Positions 1 to 18,288 of a stretch of 64,000 nucleotides of DNA are shown piece by piece. The stretch is from positions 2,909,001 to 2,973,000 of the forward strand of contig JAQGEQ010000192.1 in NCBI GenBank assembly GCA_034620365.1. The letters run 5' to 3'. The notes under the pieces were generated by a model, which searched no databases, was not told the DNA's origin, and saw only the letters and a list, made by a program, of their open reading frames with translations. Positions within the stretch are counted from its first letter, which is position 1. Each line of letters opens with the position of its first letter. The translations under genes and the position numbers were made by a program. Source of the DNA: Pegea sp. RAD2-039. Taxonomy: Eukaryota; Chordata; Thaliacea; Salpida; Salpidae.

Positions 1-844
1 TTTAAATTTAGGTTTTGAAGGAACTTTACATAAGAATAAAATTATAATTTTTGGTTTCAACCTAGACTTTATACGGCAAAATATGATATGAAATAGAATG
101 TTACTTAAAGTGGAAGGAAGTATAAGTAATTGAATGTAAGTATTGGTTTATACAAAACAAATTATTACACTTCCTTCTAAAACTGCTGATATAAGTTCTT
201 CTGTAAATTATTCATATTTTTTATTCATGCTTCTATCTGTTTAAATATTAATTTATTTTTACTTGCCAATTTTTTTGTGCAAATAAAAATTAGTCGAAGG
301 CTTTTTACAAAGTTTTCATCTAAATTTCGTGTAACTTTGTATCTTAATTCCTACAAATTTGTTGCTGATCGAAGGTTACATTGAGAACATATTATTGTTG
401 AGATAAAATTGGATTTTAGCAAAATGATGAATTTGTTGAAAAACTTTTTAGATCTCAAGTCTATCATGAAGCAAAACTCTGAATGAGATTTATGAAGCTG
501 AATATAGTTTCTTGTTCAGCTCACAATCAGATAATTCTACATCAATCGCTAATTCTCTCTTCTTTTGTCTTACAAAATCTGAACTAATTGCTTCGAAATA
601 ATCTGATAAATGATAGAATTACTTTTGATAAAATTGTACAATTGCTAAATTACTCTAGTCTCAAACATTTAAAGTTTTATAAAATGTAAAATTTAATCAT
701 TTTTAGTAACAACTAAAATATATTCCAACTTATATCAGGGAAGTTGTTCTTAGCAGTTTCACTTTTGAACTTTTGTTCAAATATAAATAAATGAAACAAT
801 TTGTCGACAAAATTAAAATATTTCAAACAAAAGTGGAACTTAGT
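1..844. other. Intergenic, 3' flank of the ABCC10 gene
   Basis: AT-rich sequence with no open frame or family I recognise. It lies just downstream of the stop codon of the minus-strand ABC transporter and should contain its 3' UTR. I did not find a convincing minus-strand AATAAA within the first 500 nt below the stop. Confidence 0.5.
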
Positions 845-7664
<6,820 letters not shown>

Positions 7665-7814
7665 AGCTCTTAAAATTACAACTATATAAAAAATTTCTAG
7701 AAAATAATGTAAGAGATTGAATACATCTTAACCAACTATTAAATATTTTAAGTAAATGAAAAAGTTATAACAAAAACACTTTATTAGATAAATGTTTAAT
7801 TAAAGAAATTAATT
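7665..7814. promoter_or_regulatory. Presumed ABCC10 5' flank
   Basis: Only about 150 nt separate the ABCC10 start codon from the stop codon of the gag-like ORF on the same strand. The 5' UTR and perhaps the core promoter of ABCC10 must lie here or overlap the retroelement remnant. No recognisable motif was seen; this is positional inference. Confidence 0.25.
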
Positions 7815-8198
7815 TTATTTGATATTAGCTTTTTCACAGCATTTAGCTAAATCATCAAGTATATAAGCATATTCTGTTAAGCTCTCATCTGGTTGTTGTA
7901 ATCTTCTTTCTAAAAGAATTTTAGCAAATTTAAATTCAGATGAATGAAAGTAACAACCATTTAATATATATTTGGCTTGCTCAAAATCATTCTGATCATA
8001 AATGTAATTCCATATCCCAGGTGATATATGAGCTTTTAAAAATTGCATTTTATTAAATTCACTAGTACCATTTGTGTTTTCTTTATGCCTTTTTTCCAAA
8101 AAAATATTGAAAATTTTAAACCAATGTTTATAAGCAAGACTTGCATTTGTATCTGTAGGTTCAATCTTGAAAACTTCTAGACTAAGTCCTTCTTCCAT
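7815..8198 (-). mobile_element. Retrotransposon gag-like ORF (127 codons, intact but gag-only)
   Basis: An uninterrupted frame whose product resembles the N-terminal capsid part of gag from Ty3/gypsy-type LTR elements of invertebrates. It runs: an opening with alternating hydrophobics, AYKHWFKIFNIFLE (a WxxWFxxFxxF-like helix), then KMQFLKAHISPGIWNYI, a tyrosine-rich helix, FAKILLERRLQQPDESL and a final AYILDDLAKCC helix. This order (KLxxLxxxxxPxxxxxI ... RxQxPGESLxEY ... LxxLxxxC) is typical of such gags. No nucleocapsid knuckle, protease or polymerase follows, and no LTRs were seen. The start used is the first ATG (8198); the frame is open slightly further upstream. It is either a truncated insertion or a small gag-derived gene next to ABCC10. 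Confidence 0.55.
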
Positions 8199-9039
8199 AC
8201 TATATGTTTGAAGCAATAAAATCTTAAAATAAACCAATGTTCACAATTTTTTTAATGAAGTAGATTGATATCCATCACATTATTAATTTTTAAAGTAAAA
8301 CTAAAATTAATATCTAAAATTAAATTAAAAAGATATTTTGTTTATTCAAATAAATGTCTATAATAGATTTTTCAGTTTGAAAAACTTTTTTTATAACAAA
8401 ATAAATACTCTAAATTTTTTAATAAAAGCAAAATGTCAAGAGAAATTGTTTTTTTAATTTTCAAGTTCAATTTTCATAAAAAGAATAACACTAATTTTAA
8501 AATAAAGCAAATAATTCAGATCAATAAATATAAATAATTTAAAATTGTGTTTCTAAGTCTATTTAAATAAATAAGAAACTAAATAAAGTAACATTAAAAC
8601 TAAAAAAAGTTAATCTAAAAAAATGTTTAAGATAAATAAAGTTCAAATAACTCAAAGTTTTTAACAGTTGTGTTTACGTTGAAAAATGTGTTTTATTTAA
8701 AGTTCAACATTCAAACCTAATAGTATACTCCCCAAAATGAAATTTCAAGCTTAATTAAGAAACAACAAAACATTTTTTATTATTTGATTCATACTTAAAA
8801 AATATTTTTCAAATATTTTAAATACTTTCAACTCAGAACATATATTATTGTTAGTTATTGCTATGAAGCTTAAAGTATTCTAAAATCATGATTAAATATT
8901 TGTACCTATTTAAACATTTATAAATAGATCGCGAAAAGTACCTTTTTAATTGCACGAGAAAAATGCAGACACTTTTTCATTTTTTAATCGTCAAATTTAC
9001 ATAATAAAAAACTGTTATGTTACTTATTTTCTATATATA
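8199..9039. other. AT-rich spacer, nothing recognised
   Basis: About 840 nt of very AT-rich sequence between the gag-like ORF and the SINE-like repeat. No coding potential, RNA gene or motif stands out on either strand. Confidence 0.4.
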
Positions 9040-9233
9040 TATAAATGTGAAGGAGGGTGCCTAAAGAGAGCACATCTCGCTAACACACATTCTCACGAGT
9101 TTTTTATGGTTTTTATCAGGAGATTTTTTATAAATATGTCTCCACCTGGGGTCGAACCGAGTACTCCCTAGCTAGAAGTACCTTGTAGCTAGGTGTAGTA
9201 ACCGCTTCACCACCAAGCAGGACATTTATTATT
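9040..9233 (-). mobile_element. tRNA-derived SINE-like repeat
   Basis: On the minus strand an RNA polymerase III promoter of tRNA type can be read: an A-box-like GGTGGTGAAGCGG (complement of about 9202-9216) and a B-box GGTTCGACCCC (complement of 9148-9158), about 45-55 nt apart. The acceptor stem pairs for only four base pairs (TGTC/GACA), so this is not a working tRNA. Downstream a tRNA-unrelated body of about 90 nt ends in a (TA)n tract at about 9034-9044. Head, body and simple-repeat tail are the standard SINE layout. The anticodon region instead forms a 7-bp hairpin (CCTAGCT/AGCTAGG). Exact ends are uncertain. Confidence 0.55.
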
Positions 9234-9319
9234 ATTACACATAAAATATGGTTGTCAACCTAATGGGTACTTCAAACACTGCTCTGAACCAAATGATATA
9301 TTTACCAATCATACACGAT

Positions 9320-9760
9320 CTAAGGCCGACAAGGGAAGAATTCAACAAAACCATCTCTGCACCGAGGTGCAAAAAACACCAGGTAGCGATAATACACCTC
9401 TTGACTTTCTAAAATAATGTAAAACTTGCCTTCTGTCTCTTCTCGACGATATTTTAGCTAAATCTTGGAGAAAAGGAGAGGCTCCAGGAGTCATACGCGA
9501 TGCAAAGTGACATTGTATAAAAACAAGAGTGTCAGGTTCGATAGCAATAATCATAGAGGAATAACCTTGCTTGACACTGTATTCAAAGCATTTGCTAGTA
9601 AGTTACTTCCTCGCTTGCATACATTAGCTGAAAGAATATATCCTAAGTCACAATGCAGCTTCAGATCAAAACACTTTACCATAAACACAGGTATTTTTCT
9701 GTGTGTTAACTACAGTAAATTTGGAGATCAGCATCACTTTATACCGAAGCCTCCATGATA
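9320..9760 (+). mobile_element. Degraded LINE reverse transcriptase fragment
   Basis: Remnant of a non-LTR retrotransposon polymerase spread over shifted frames. Readable pieces in order: a PTREEFNKTIS-like helix, a KTPGSDNTPLDFLK segment (the family has GKAPGSDxIPxE), LAKSWRKGEAPGVIRDA, then VTLYKNK and NNHRGITLLDTVFKAFAS (the family has NNYRGISLL...GK), and LAERIYPKSQCSFRSK (family ERxxPESQCGFR). These are motifs 0 to 2 of LINE reverse transcriptases. The YxDD active site is not present, so the copy is truncated and inactive. Frameshifts occur before VTLYKNK and near the start. Confidence 0.8.
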
Positions 9761-9989
9761 AACAGATTAATATTTCTTTACTTTTTTTAATAGATGGAAG
9801 TTGACTTTGCAAAATTAAATTTTTTTGCACATCTTAGACGACTGACCTATTTCCACCTTAAATGAATTTTGAATCTTGTGAAAGTTTAAGTTCCGAGCAA
9901 CCTTTCCACTTACAAAGCTCTTTAATGATTCGCTATTTATAAGAGGTTTAAATACCTTGCCCGCAATATATACATCCACCATCAGATGA

Positions 9990-10600
9990 TTCGATCAGAT
10001 GGAAAATCAAGTATATGAGGTAGTCATTCCTGACTGTGTCTTGGGAGACCTCTTCTTAAGATGACAAGCTCGACTACAGTATCCCTTCTCTCAACATTTG
10101 AAACATATGCTTGAACCAGCTCGGCATCTTTTAAAATCATCCATCAGTGTCACTACTTATTCAAAAACTTCCTCCATTATGTTCACGCTCTAACAACTTG
10201 TACCTTATATCTGATGAAGCTAATTCATCTATTAATGAATCCCTGGTCCATCTTTGTATTCTGTTGCCGTAACACTACTAAAATCACAGTTCTTGGATAG
10301 ACGTACCGAAGTACATCAAAAGTCTTCTAGAGATTGACTTGATTATGGATTGCTTGTCCGTTTGTAGCAGATGATTTGTTTCTTTATATAAAACTGTTCC
10401 AGCGTCGCCTGAGCATCTACATAATACGGGAGCTGTTTAATGGTGAGCTATCAAAAAGCAAACCAATATCGGCCATCTGTGTCTTTGCTTTAAAGATACT
10501 TGCAAGCGCGATATGAAATTGTTCAACATCAATACCAGGGATTGAGGGGAGGGTGCTCCAAATGGTGCTCTCTACTGTGCAAACAACTGAAGGTTAGAGA
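9990..10600 (-). pseudogene. Degenerate gag-like remnant with a decayed CCHC knuckle
   Basis: The complement of about 10600-10440 gives an open stretch with VESTIWSTLPSIPGIDVE and KTQMADIGLLFDSSPLN. This continues in another frame as QLPYYVDAQATLEQFYIKK. Further down, about 10120-10060, a cysteine-rich stretch reads CFKC, a stop, EKGYC, then SRAC, which fits a CX2CX4HX4C nucleocapsid knuckle with Tyr for His. Stops and shifts throughout make it a pseudogene. The order (helical capsid-like part, then knuckle) fits gag of an LTR-type element, but the similarity is weak and by eye. Confidence 0.35.
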
Positions 10601-10639
10601 AGAAAAACTAACTTCAAAGAAACTCTAAAAACGATTCTT

Positions 10640-12960
10640 CTTCTTTTGCATTTCACTCTGTTTTGTTTTGCTTTTGATACTATAAAATTGCTAAATCAAA
10701 AAAGAGAATAATATTTTGCTGCAGATTTACTACATGAAACTTAATATCAAAACTTCTAATAAATATTCTATTTGCTTACAATGTTTTTAGCCATTATTTG
10801 CAAGTTAGATGCAAAATAAATAGTTTGTGTGTGTAAAAACATATTAAGAATTATTGGATTTTAACATTTACCTTTTATCAAATCTTATACTCACTTTAAT
10901 ATCAAATTTAAAACTATTCAAAAATTTAATTTTCTTATTATCTTTTGTTTTAGGTTTACTGAAATAATAATTTGAAGATAATTGTTCAATTGTAAAACGA
11001 CTTGAGATCCCTTTTGTGAATTACAGCTTTGTTTAGCCTCGAGTAGAATAATATCAGTTTTTGAAGTTTTTTGAAAAAGATTTATTTGTTAAGAGCATAC
11101 TTTATAACCTACAAATTTAATTAATGGTCGATAAAGTGACCGCCTGAAAAACAAACATAGAAACCTTTTATATACATGAAAATGCAATCCATAAAATAAA
11201 TCATTTTTATAACTTGCTTCAAATATCAAAATTGTTTACAAACTAATTGACAGAATATAAACTATCTATAACTTCTTAAGAAGATTCAAGGTTTATAGAA
11301 TATCCACAAAAGTCAACTTTTTGGATAACTTGGTGTTTACAATACCAATATTTTAATTACACTAAAAATTTTGTGGTGCAAAATTAGTCGTACAACTACT
11401 AAAAACATTAGTTAAAGGAATTTACTGTTTATTTATTTTAAAAAATTATATTGACATCACCTAAAGTAAAGAATTTATTTTTAACGTTTTTTCTTATTAT
11501 AAATATAATTGCTCCTTATAAAGTCATAAATACATAAAGAATAAATCATGTTTTTACTAAGATAGCGGTTTAATATCTCTTTAAATGTTTTAAAAATTCA
11601 ATTTTGTTAATCTAAAGCTTCAAATTAGTAGCAAATACTTGGAATATGAAATAAAGCTGCTTTTGTTGAAAATTAGGACAACAATTTTTTTATTTCCCTT
11701 GTTCATAGAAGACACATAAAAATGAATAATAAAGCTTTCTATAATAGTTATAAGAAAGTTATTTATAAAGTTATAGATAATGGTTGTAAACCACAAGAAG
11801 CTCTTAAAAAGCTCTTCCCACAATTGAGTAAGTTAGTTAAGAGAAAAATGTTTCAATGAGAAAATCTTTTTAGTTGTACCATAATAAAACGCCTTTTGTC
11901 AATAATGAAGTAATAAATAGTTTTGCAGCTTGCATTTATATCAAAAGTGCTGTAAGCGTTATAATTGTGATTGTTCAGCAATTTGCTGGATTTTTAGTTT
12001 GCCACGTTTTAATTTTTATCTTTTAACAATTTAGAAGACTAATTTAAGGTCAAGGTAACAAACTATAAAATATTTTTTATAAATTATTATAGTTTGAGTT
12101 TCTTAAAATAATTTTGAAATATTATAATATTTATATTATCATTTTAAAAGTTAAAACAAAACTTCTTTATTTTGATTTGTTTTTATATCCAAAAGATATA
12201 TAATAAACAACTTTTATCAATGATTATTTTGAAAGTATAAGCTATCTAAAATTTAATTCTTATCATGTACTGTGTATATGATGACAGACTAGTTGTTTTA
12301 CAGAAAACATTTTCTCCATAAAATTTCTAATTCTACTTACAACACCAAAACTAGGCTTATTTTCTAAACCCTTAGATCTAATAAATGAAAATAACCGTCA
12401 GAAAGCTGAGAAGAATACAGCTTCCGGTGTTGATTCACTAGACCGGAACTTGTCATAATATATTTCTATAGTTCAAAATTTACAAAATAGATAGATAGTA
12501 AAATTAATAGTGAAGTAACTTGAACTTTAAGTATAAAAAGCTTGTATTAGAAATACTTTTAGTTAATAGTTTCATACTTAAGTTGTTATTTGAGATTTTA
12601 CAAGAAGAAAATTGTTGATTAAACAGATTAATATTTAGTTTTTTATGCTTCATTTGTAGTAAGTATTAGGATTTTGAAACAGAAATTTAATAGAATTTTA
12701 TTTGTGGCTATTCATAAGCTTTAAAGTTCTTATCTTAAGAAAGTAGAACAAATTTGTTTAAACTTGTAAATCTCTGTATTCAATTTTCTTTTCATAACTA
12801 TTTGTTTCATCTATAAGGAAAAAAAATTATGTTAAAGTTGACAATGCTTAAAATTGTTGTAAGAATTTTATAAAATCTTTTCAGAAGAACACTAAAACGT
12901 TAAATAAAAGTTTTCTTATTCAGTTTTTAACTTATAGTTCGTAAATAAAACGCTCAGTTT
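10640..12960. other. AT-rich intergenic region
   Basis: About 2.3 kb without a recognisable gene or repeat family on either strand. Short frames here are of the size expected by chance at this composition. Confidence 0.4.
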
Positions 12961-12975
12961 AACTTACAGACATAA

Positions 12976-12985
12976 CCATATTTGG
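12976..12985. promoter_or_regulatory. CArG box (distal), CCATATTTGG
   Basis: Exact match to the SRF-binding consensus CC(A/T)6GG, 751 nt upstream of the transgelin start codon at 13736. It sits in a short stretch that is less AT-rich than its surroundings. SRF/CArG control of transgelin (SM22) is well established in vertebrates; binding here is inferred. Confidence 0.45.
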
Positions 12986-13516
12986 AGGTCAAAAATACTG
13001 TAGCGTCTAACGTCATTACCTTCAACGCAGAAAAGAAAAAAGGCAAAAAGTTGATAAAGACGAAAGTTTGATTAAATTTTATGTCAGAAATATTGTAAAC
13101 GTCGGCAACTCGGTTTTCTAATTTTGATTCGTTGTTTTTTTAGGTTATTAAACTAAAATATTGAGTTTTGATTTTTGTGGCTTTTATTAGTCTTAGCAAT
13201 ATTTCTGGTGGGAAAAAATATTCTGTTTTTTTTACTTTTTATGACTTTTAATAAGAATGAAATTAACCTTTGAGTTTTTAGTTGTTTCTTATTTTTAAAG
13301 ATTGTCAATTTTGCATTTAATCACTTTTTTCATTTAATTGGTTAACTTTATGATTATTATTATTGTTTATATTTTATAAAAACTTTATTTGATATCAAAA
13401 AACTATTCAATTCTTTATTCTTTTCATTTCTATTTTTAATGTTATCAGATTTCTATAAATGTCAAGAAATAAATTATGACGCAAAATCAGTGAAGCGTTA
13501 CGCCGTCTTAACATGA

Positions 13517-13526
13517 CCTTATATGG
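13517..13526. promoter_or_regulatory. CArG box (proximal), CCTTATATGG
   Basis: Second exact CC(A/T)6GG match, 210 nt upstream of the transgelin start codon, a position comparable to proximal CArG boxes of muscle/cytoskeletal genes. Immediately downstream are two copies of AAGAAGCGCTT. Confidence 0.5.
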
Positions 13527-13530
13527 TAAT

Positions 13531-13554
13531 AAGAAGCGCTTAAAAGAAGCGCTT
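13531..13554 (+). repeat. Tandem 11-bp direct repeat AAGAAGCGCTT
   Basis: Two identical 11-bp copies (13531-13541 and 13544-13554) with a 13-nt period, each containing the palindrome AAGCGCTT. They lie between the proximal CArG box and the transgelin start, so they may be promoter elements; no factor is assigned. Confidence 0.5.
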
Positions 13555-13735
13555 ATTTTCTTAGCTTTAATCGAGATACTACAGAGTGTTTGTTGTTGTA
13601 AAATTCGTTTAGAGCTGTTAGTCATAAAAAAGATATTGAATAAAGTAAACAAAGTATAACTAAAAGGAAGTAGTTAGTCTAAACAATTTGGTTTTCTTTA
13701 GAATTTACAATTAATTGTTTAAAATCGTTGATAAA

Positions 13736-14486
13736 ATGGCCCATAGACCAGAAGGTTTTGGTTTGACTGCTGAATTAAAGAAGAAAAAAGATGCTAAATA
13801 TTCAGATGAAGATGAACAATTAGTGGTGTCTTGGATTTGCGCCATGCTAAACGAGTCTGCTCCGGCATCAGGAAGTGAAGTAAGATCATTTTAATGATAA
13901 TTTATCATAAAACTAACAAATACTTGATGTTTCAGGCGGTTCAAGCTTGGCTAAAAGATGGAGTTAAACTTTGTAACCTGATGAATGTGCTTCAACCAGG
14001 ATCTGTCACTAAGATCAACAACTCCTCAATGGCTGTATGTAGCAGATTATCAACAATTAAATGAGATCAAAAAATTGTTTTCTTTTTAGTTTAAACAAAT
14101 GGAAAATATCTCCAAGTTCCTTGAAGCAGCTGAAAAATACGGAGTAAAACGTCAAGACAAATTCCAGGTAAGAAAACGACCATTTTAGTCGTCCACTTTT
14201 CTCAACTCAATCTTTTATACAGACTGTGGATCTTTATGAAGGTCAAAACATGATGCAAGTTTACTTCTGCCTCTTCCAACTTTCTTCTTCATCCATTTCA
14301 CATAAATTCAACGGACCTCAAATCGGAGTTAAATTGGCGGATTCGAACAAACGAGATTTTGATGAGAAAAAGCTTCGCGAAGGTCGAAATGTGATTGGCT
14401 TGCAAATGGGAACCAATAAGATGGCTTCACAAAGCGGTATGACCGCTTATGGAACTGGTCGTCAACTTACCAGTGACATGAAATAG
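13736..14486 (+). CDS. Transgelin / calponin-family protein, 4 exons, 194 aa
   Basis: Actin-binding cytoskeletal protein of the transgelin (SM22, muscle protein 20) type. Exons 13736-13879, 13936-14034, 14090-14167 and 14223-14486; all junctions are phase 0 and introns are 55-56 nt. A calponin-homology domain covers about residues 20-130, with recognisable AVQAWLKDGVKLCNLMNVL, FKQMENISKFLEAAEKYGV and TVDLYEGQNMMQVYFCLFQL. A single calponin-like (CLIK) repeat follows near the C terminus: VIGLQMGTNKMASQSGMTAY. Length matches the family (about 190-200 aa). The start is the first ATG of the frame and gives the usual M-A-x-R-P-x-G-x-G-L N terminus. A related gene lies in opposite orientation at 18.3-19.1 kb; this copy lacks that gene's last intron. 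Two CArG boxes upstream suggest SRF control. Confidence 0.95.
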
Positions 14487-14675
14487 ATTTTGTGACCTTG
14501 GACTAATTCTGATATGAGACTTAATCTCAATCACTTCATATATTTAACTTCAATGTATTTTCAACTCAACTGATTTCTTCTTTCTATTTTTGTGACCAAA
14601 TTATCAGATTTTTATTTGCAATCGTCAACTATTAGTTTTATGAAGAGATGATTCTTATAAATTGTAAATTTGATG

Positions 14676-14743
14676 AATAAATTAGTAAATGTGTTCGTAT
14701 GCGGTTGTGTACTCAGACGAACGTACTAAATCAAGTGAATAAA
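14676..14743 (+). terminator. Two polyadenylation signals after the transgelin gene
   Basis: AATAAA occurs at 14676-14681 and again at 14738-14743, about 190 and 250 nt after the stop codon, a plausible 3' UTR length for this gene. Confidence 0.45.
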
Positions 14744-17700
14744 AACTTTATCTGAAACTTGTTTAAAAAACTATATGACCTAATAAGGAGCTGAATAATT
14801 TGGTGGTTGTTGTATTCGTGTAACTATTAGCAAATATTCATCACTTCAACTACCTTGTTCGATGTTTTCATTACAAACCTTCTCAACAAAGTAGATTTTG
14901 ACATTTATCTCACTTTTAAAAATCTGGGATCGAATCTTATAAGATATAAAAACTGATTTAGCTAATCTGATGTTTGAAGGTCTTTTTTTAGATTTTATTC
15001 AGTTTTATTTTTATCCTTTATCTATTAAAATGTTATTCAAAAGATATGATGTCAATAATTTGAAATAAGGGCGTCAACCAGAAGAACTATTAATTCTTGT
15101 ATAAAAAGTTTACGAATTAAAAGTAAATAGAATAAATTTGAAGAAGAAATTCGATGAAAAATTTGATGTAATGAGTTTTTTTCTAACTATTACGTAATTT
15201 CAGAAAAAAAATCACTGAAAATAGAAACTAATATCTGGTTTGAACTTAAATAGAAACTGGATTTTTAGAACCACAACAAAAATAGGTTAAATATAATTAA
15301 AAGTTTAAAACTAGATTAGATGTTTCATATATTCCAAATAACTAAAGTTTTTATCATCTTTAACAAAACATTCAAACTATTTTACAAACTTCAAAAAAGT
15401 TGTATGAAAACATAAGCTAAATTTTCTGAGTATTGTCACAAATGGTCCATCAATTAATTTATTCTAGTTGATACGATGCTAAGAATACTAAAATAAGAAT
15501 GATGAACACAAATTGAAATTTTTTTAGATTTTTTTTTAACGTTTTACCATCTTGTAGGAAAATCGTTTGGAAATTATTGATATTAACAAGGTTATACAGT
15601 AATTAAGCTACAAGCAGATTTCATGATGTCGTTACGCTTGAACGATTATACTGCTGGTATTTTTATAAGTTCTAATACATATAAATTCAGCAAAAATTCA
15701 TTTTTCATTTCTTGAACAACTTTTTTATATTTATTTTATCTATTTTAGTGAATTTATTAATATCTAGAATTTGATTTTTTCTAGAATAATTTTATATTTA
15801 TGCTGTGGTATAAACAAACTTTAAAATGTTTAAATAACATCCAAGATATTTTCTCTTTATTATTATTATACAAAGATATCTGATAACAGAATAAAAAATA
15901 TTTTAAAATATCTTAAAAATTGTTATTTTAATATTTTTCTTTTATTTCAGTAAAACTTATATAAAATAAAACTTCTATTTATAATACTAATAAAGATTAA
16001 TAAATGTTCAGATGCATTTGAAACCTAGTTATGTAACAGTCATCTTTACTATTCAATTATTCATAAAAATTGTTTATTTCAACAAATTAAAAAAATATAG
16101 AAATTATCTAAGTTTCAATACTTGTTAGTTTAAAGGACATCAACTCATCAAATGATATAATAACAAAGTATTGAGTTCTACATCATTATTTCATTCATAT
16201 TTAGCATTAAATTAACAAAACAAAATGCCTACGCATTACCTCTTCAAGTTGTTCGAATTTTTTAAATTAAATTTTCGATACAACTACTAACGGTTATTTT
16301 TGTAAGTTAGTAAAGTTATGAGTGATTTATGAAATAATTGAAATTTATTTTTTATATTTAAGTTTAATATTATTTTTGAACGTTTATTTATCTCACAGTA
16401 AAACTGGAAATTATTTTTTTATAACCTTGAAATAGTCTATTTTAATTTTTTTTTAAAACTAATCATTAAGCAATAAATTAGTTATTTTATTTACTTAAAT
16501 AGACGAATAAATTATTTATTAAAAAATTAAATTATTACCAAAGTTTTAAAAACTATTTTTTCAAAATAATTTTCCATTGAAAACAATCAACTAGATTCAG
16601 CAACTTCTTCTGGTTCTTCTTCATATGACACATGTCAAATTTTTTAAAATCAATTTTGGTTTCCTTCTTCAATTAAACAACTTCTGCTGGGAATTATATA
16701 CTTTCAACATCAGATAATCTTTATACTATAATTGGCATTCACAAGACTTCTTAACCAAAGCATTTTACTGTCTCAATCCAATTAAAAGCTTCGTATACTG
16801 TTGTCGCTGAGTAAAAACTATGTTGCCTCTTTTATAAAATAGAAAGATTTTACTTAAGGTTTCCGTATTTAATTTGGAAGTTAAATTAAATGTCTCGGAA
16901 ACCAAGTTCCGTGATTAATTTATCTATTTTTCAGGTAATCTTCAACTTCATGAGATATTCCAGAAAGAGATTTGTATACAAATGATTAGAAGGGTTTAGC
17001 TTATCAATTTCAACATCGTTTTCAGTTTTGCAGCACTTTATTGTTTAAAAATCTCTATCTTTTATTCTGTACCAATATATCTTTTAAACTTTTCTAAATA
17101 TTAAACTTTTTTAAAATTTATTTAGCTTAACCCATTGATAAAAATCTTCAATAAATTCAAACATATTGAATCGATTATCAAACATTTATAGATTTAAAAT
17201 AGACAAAATATATTTATAATAAATGTGAAACATTATCTATTTATCATCTATTTCAATTGAATCACTCAAAGATTAGTTACTTATAGTTGTAAAAACTAAG
17301 ATATTGACCTCTATAATGTAAAATCTCTGATTTTATTCTTCAAAAGGCTCATATATATAGTTTCATCTATAAATATAATTTAGTAGAATGAGAATTCCTT
17401 TATTTCAATCTTTACATGTAAATATTTTTCAAGCTTAGTCACTAAAAGGCTTTTTAAAAATTGGTTCTAAAAATATTTAAATAATCTTTTAATGGATTAT
17501 AAAATTAATATTATTTATTTCTAAAATTCTCAAATAATCATAAAGTAGAAACTTCTTTTTTTTGTTTCCAACAAATAATAAATTTTGACATCAACAAGAT
17601 ACATCTTAAAATTATTAGCACAAAAATTCAGATAATTTATTGGACCAACGGGCAACTGTAAAGATAAAAAGTTAACTCATTAGTTTTTGATTACTTTTAT

Positions 17701-17832
17701 TTACAAGTAAATTATCTTTTACTGAAAGGTTTTCTGCTGATAAAAAGTCCTGATTTTATTGCATAAATATAAAAATAGTATTTGAAAATGCTTTACTTGT
17801 AGAAAATTTCACTTTTAATGAGTTTATAATGA
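14744..17832. other. AT-rich spacer between the two transgelin genes
   Basis: About 3 kb with no gene recognised. It is the 3' flank of both convergent transgelin genes. Confidence 0.4.
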
Positions 17833-18021
17833 TCAAAATGATCTTAAATTCAAATAGAACTCAATCGTTTTTACATAGAATAAACTTTTAACTGTTTTCA
17901 AAACATTTTGATCATCTACTGATGAGTGTTCATTAACTGATAATAAAGATTTGAAAAGTTTCCAAATCTTTTTGGAATCATTTTCAAATCTTAAAAAATA
18001 ATCTTCAAAAATATCTTTCAA
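17833..18021 (-). pseudogene. Possible LINE fragment upstream of the RT core
   Basis: A 62-codon frame contains FENDSKKIWKLFKSLLS, which resembles the [N/D]SKKTWKxIxxxL segment that precedes the reverse transcriptase domain of Jockey-like LINEs. Nothing else of a LINE is readable around it, so this is a weak call. A TTTATT at 18041-18046 (AATAAA on the minus strand) just beside it could be the polyadenylation signal of the minus-strand transgelin, about 245 nt below its stop. Confidence 0.3.
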
Positions 18022-18288
18022 AACCTAAAAGCTATTCTCTTTTATTGCTGATAATAATGAAAGTTATCTTTTAAAAATGGCAAGTTACTATCAAAAGCTA
18101 ATTCGAAAAAAGTCCATTTTAGTAAAAAAAGAATTAATGATGTTAGTAGCAACCAATAAAAGCTAAAAGAAACTAACTATGACATAAATAAGACATTTAA
18201 AAACGTGAAGACTACCAAATTGCTATCTAAAATGAAAGGAATGTAAAAAAGAAATCAAACACAAAGGGATTATTTTTTAAGAAAACAT

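Noticed and set aside
9141..9228. Functional tRNA gene on the minus strand
   Set aside because: A- and B-box-like motifs are present, but the acceptor and T stems do not pair properly and the anticodon region folds into an unrelated hairpin; better explained as the head of a SINE.
13407..13652. Basic 81-codon minus-strand ORF, faintly like small Arg/Lys-rich proteins of large DNA transposons
   Set aside because: Similarity is only general basic composition; the stretch overlaps the transgelin promoter with its CArG box and repeats, so a chance frame is more likely.
14925..14945. B-box-like GATTCGATCCC on the minus strand
   Set aside because: No A-box at the right distance and no cloverleaf pairing.
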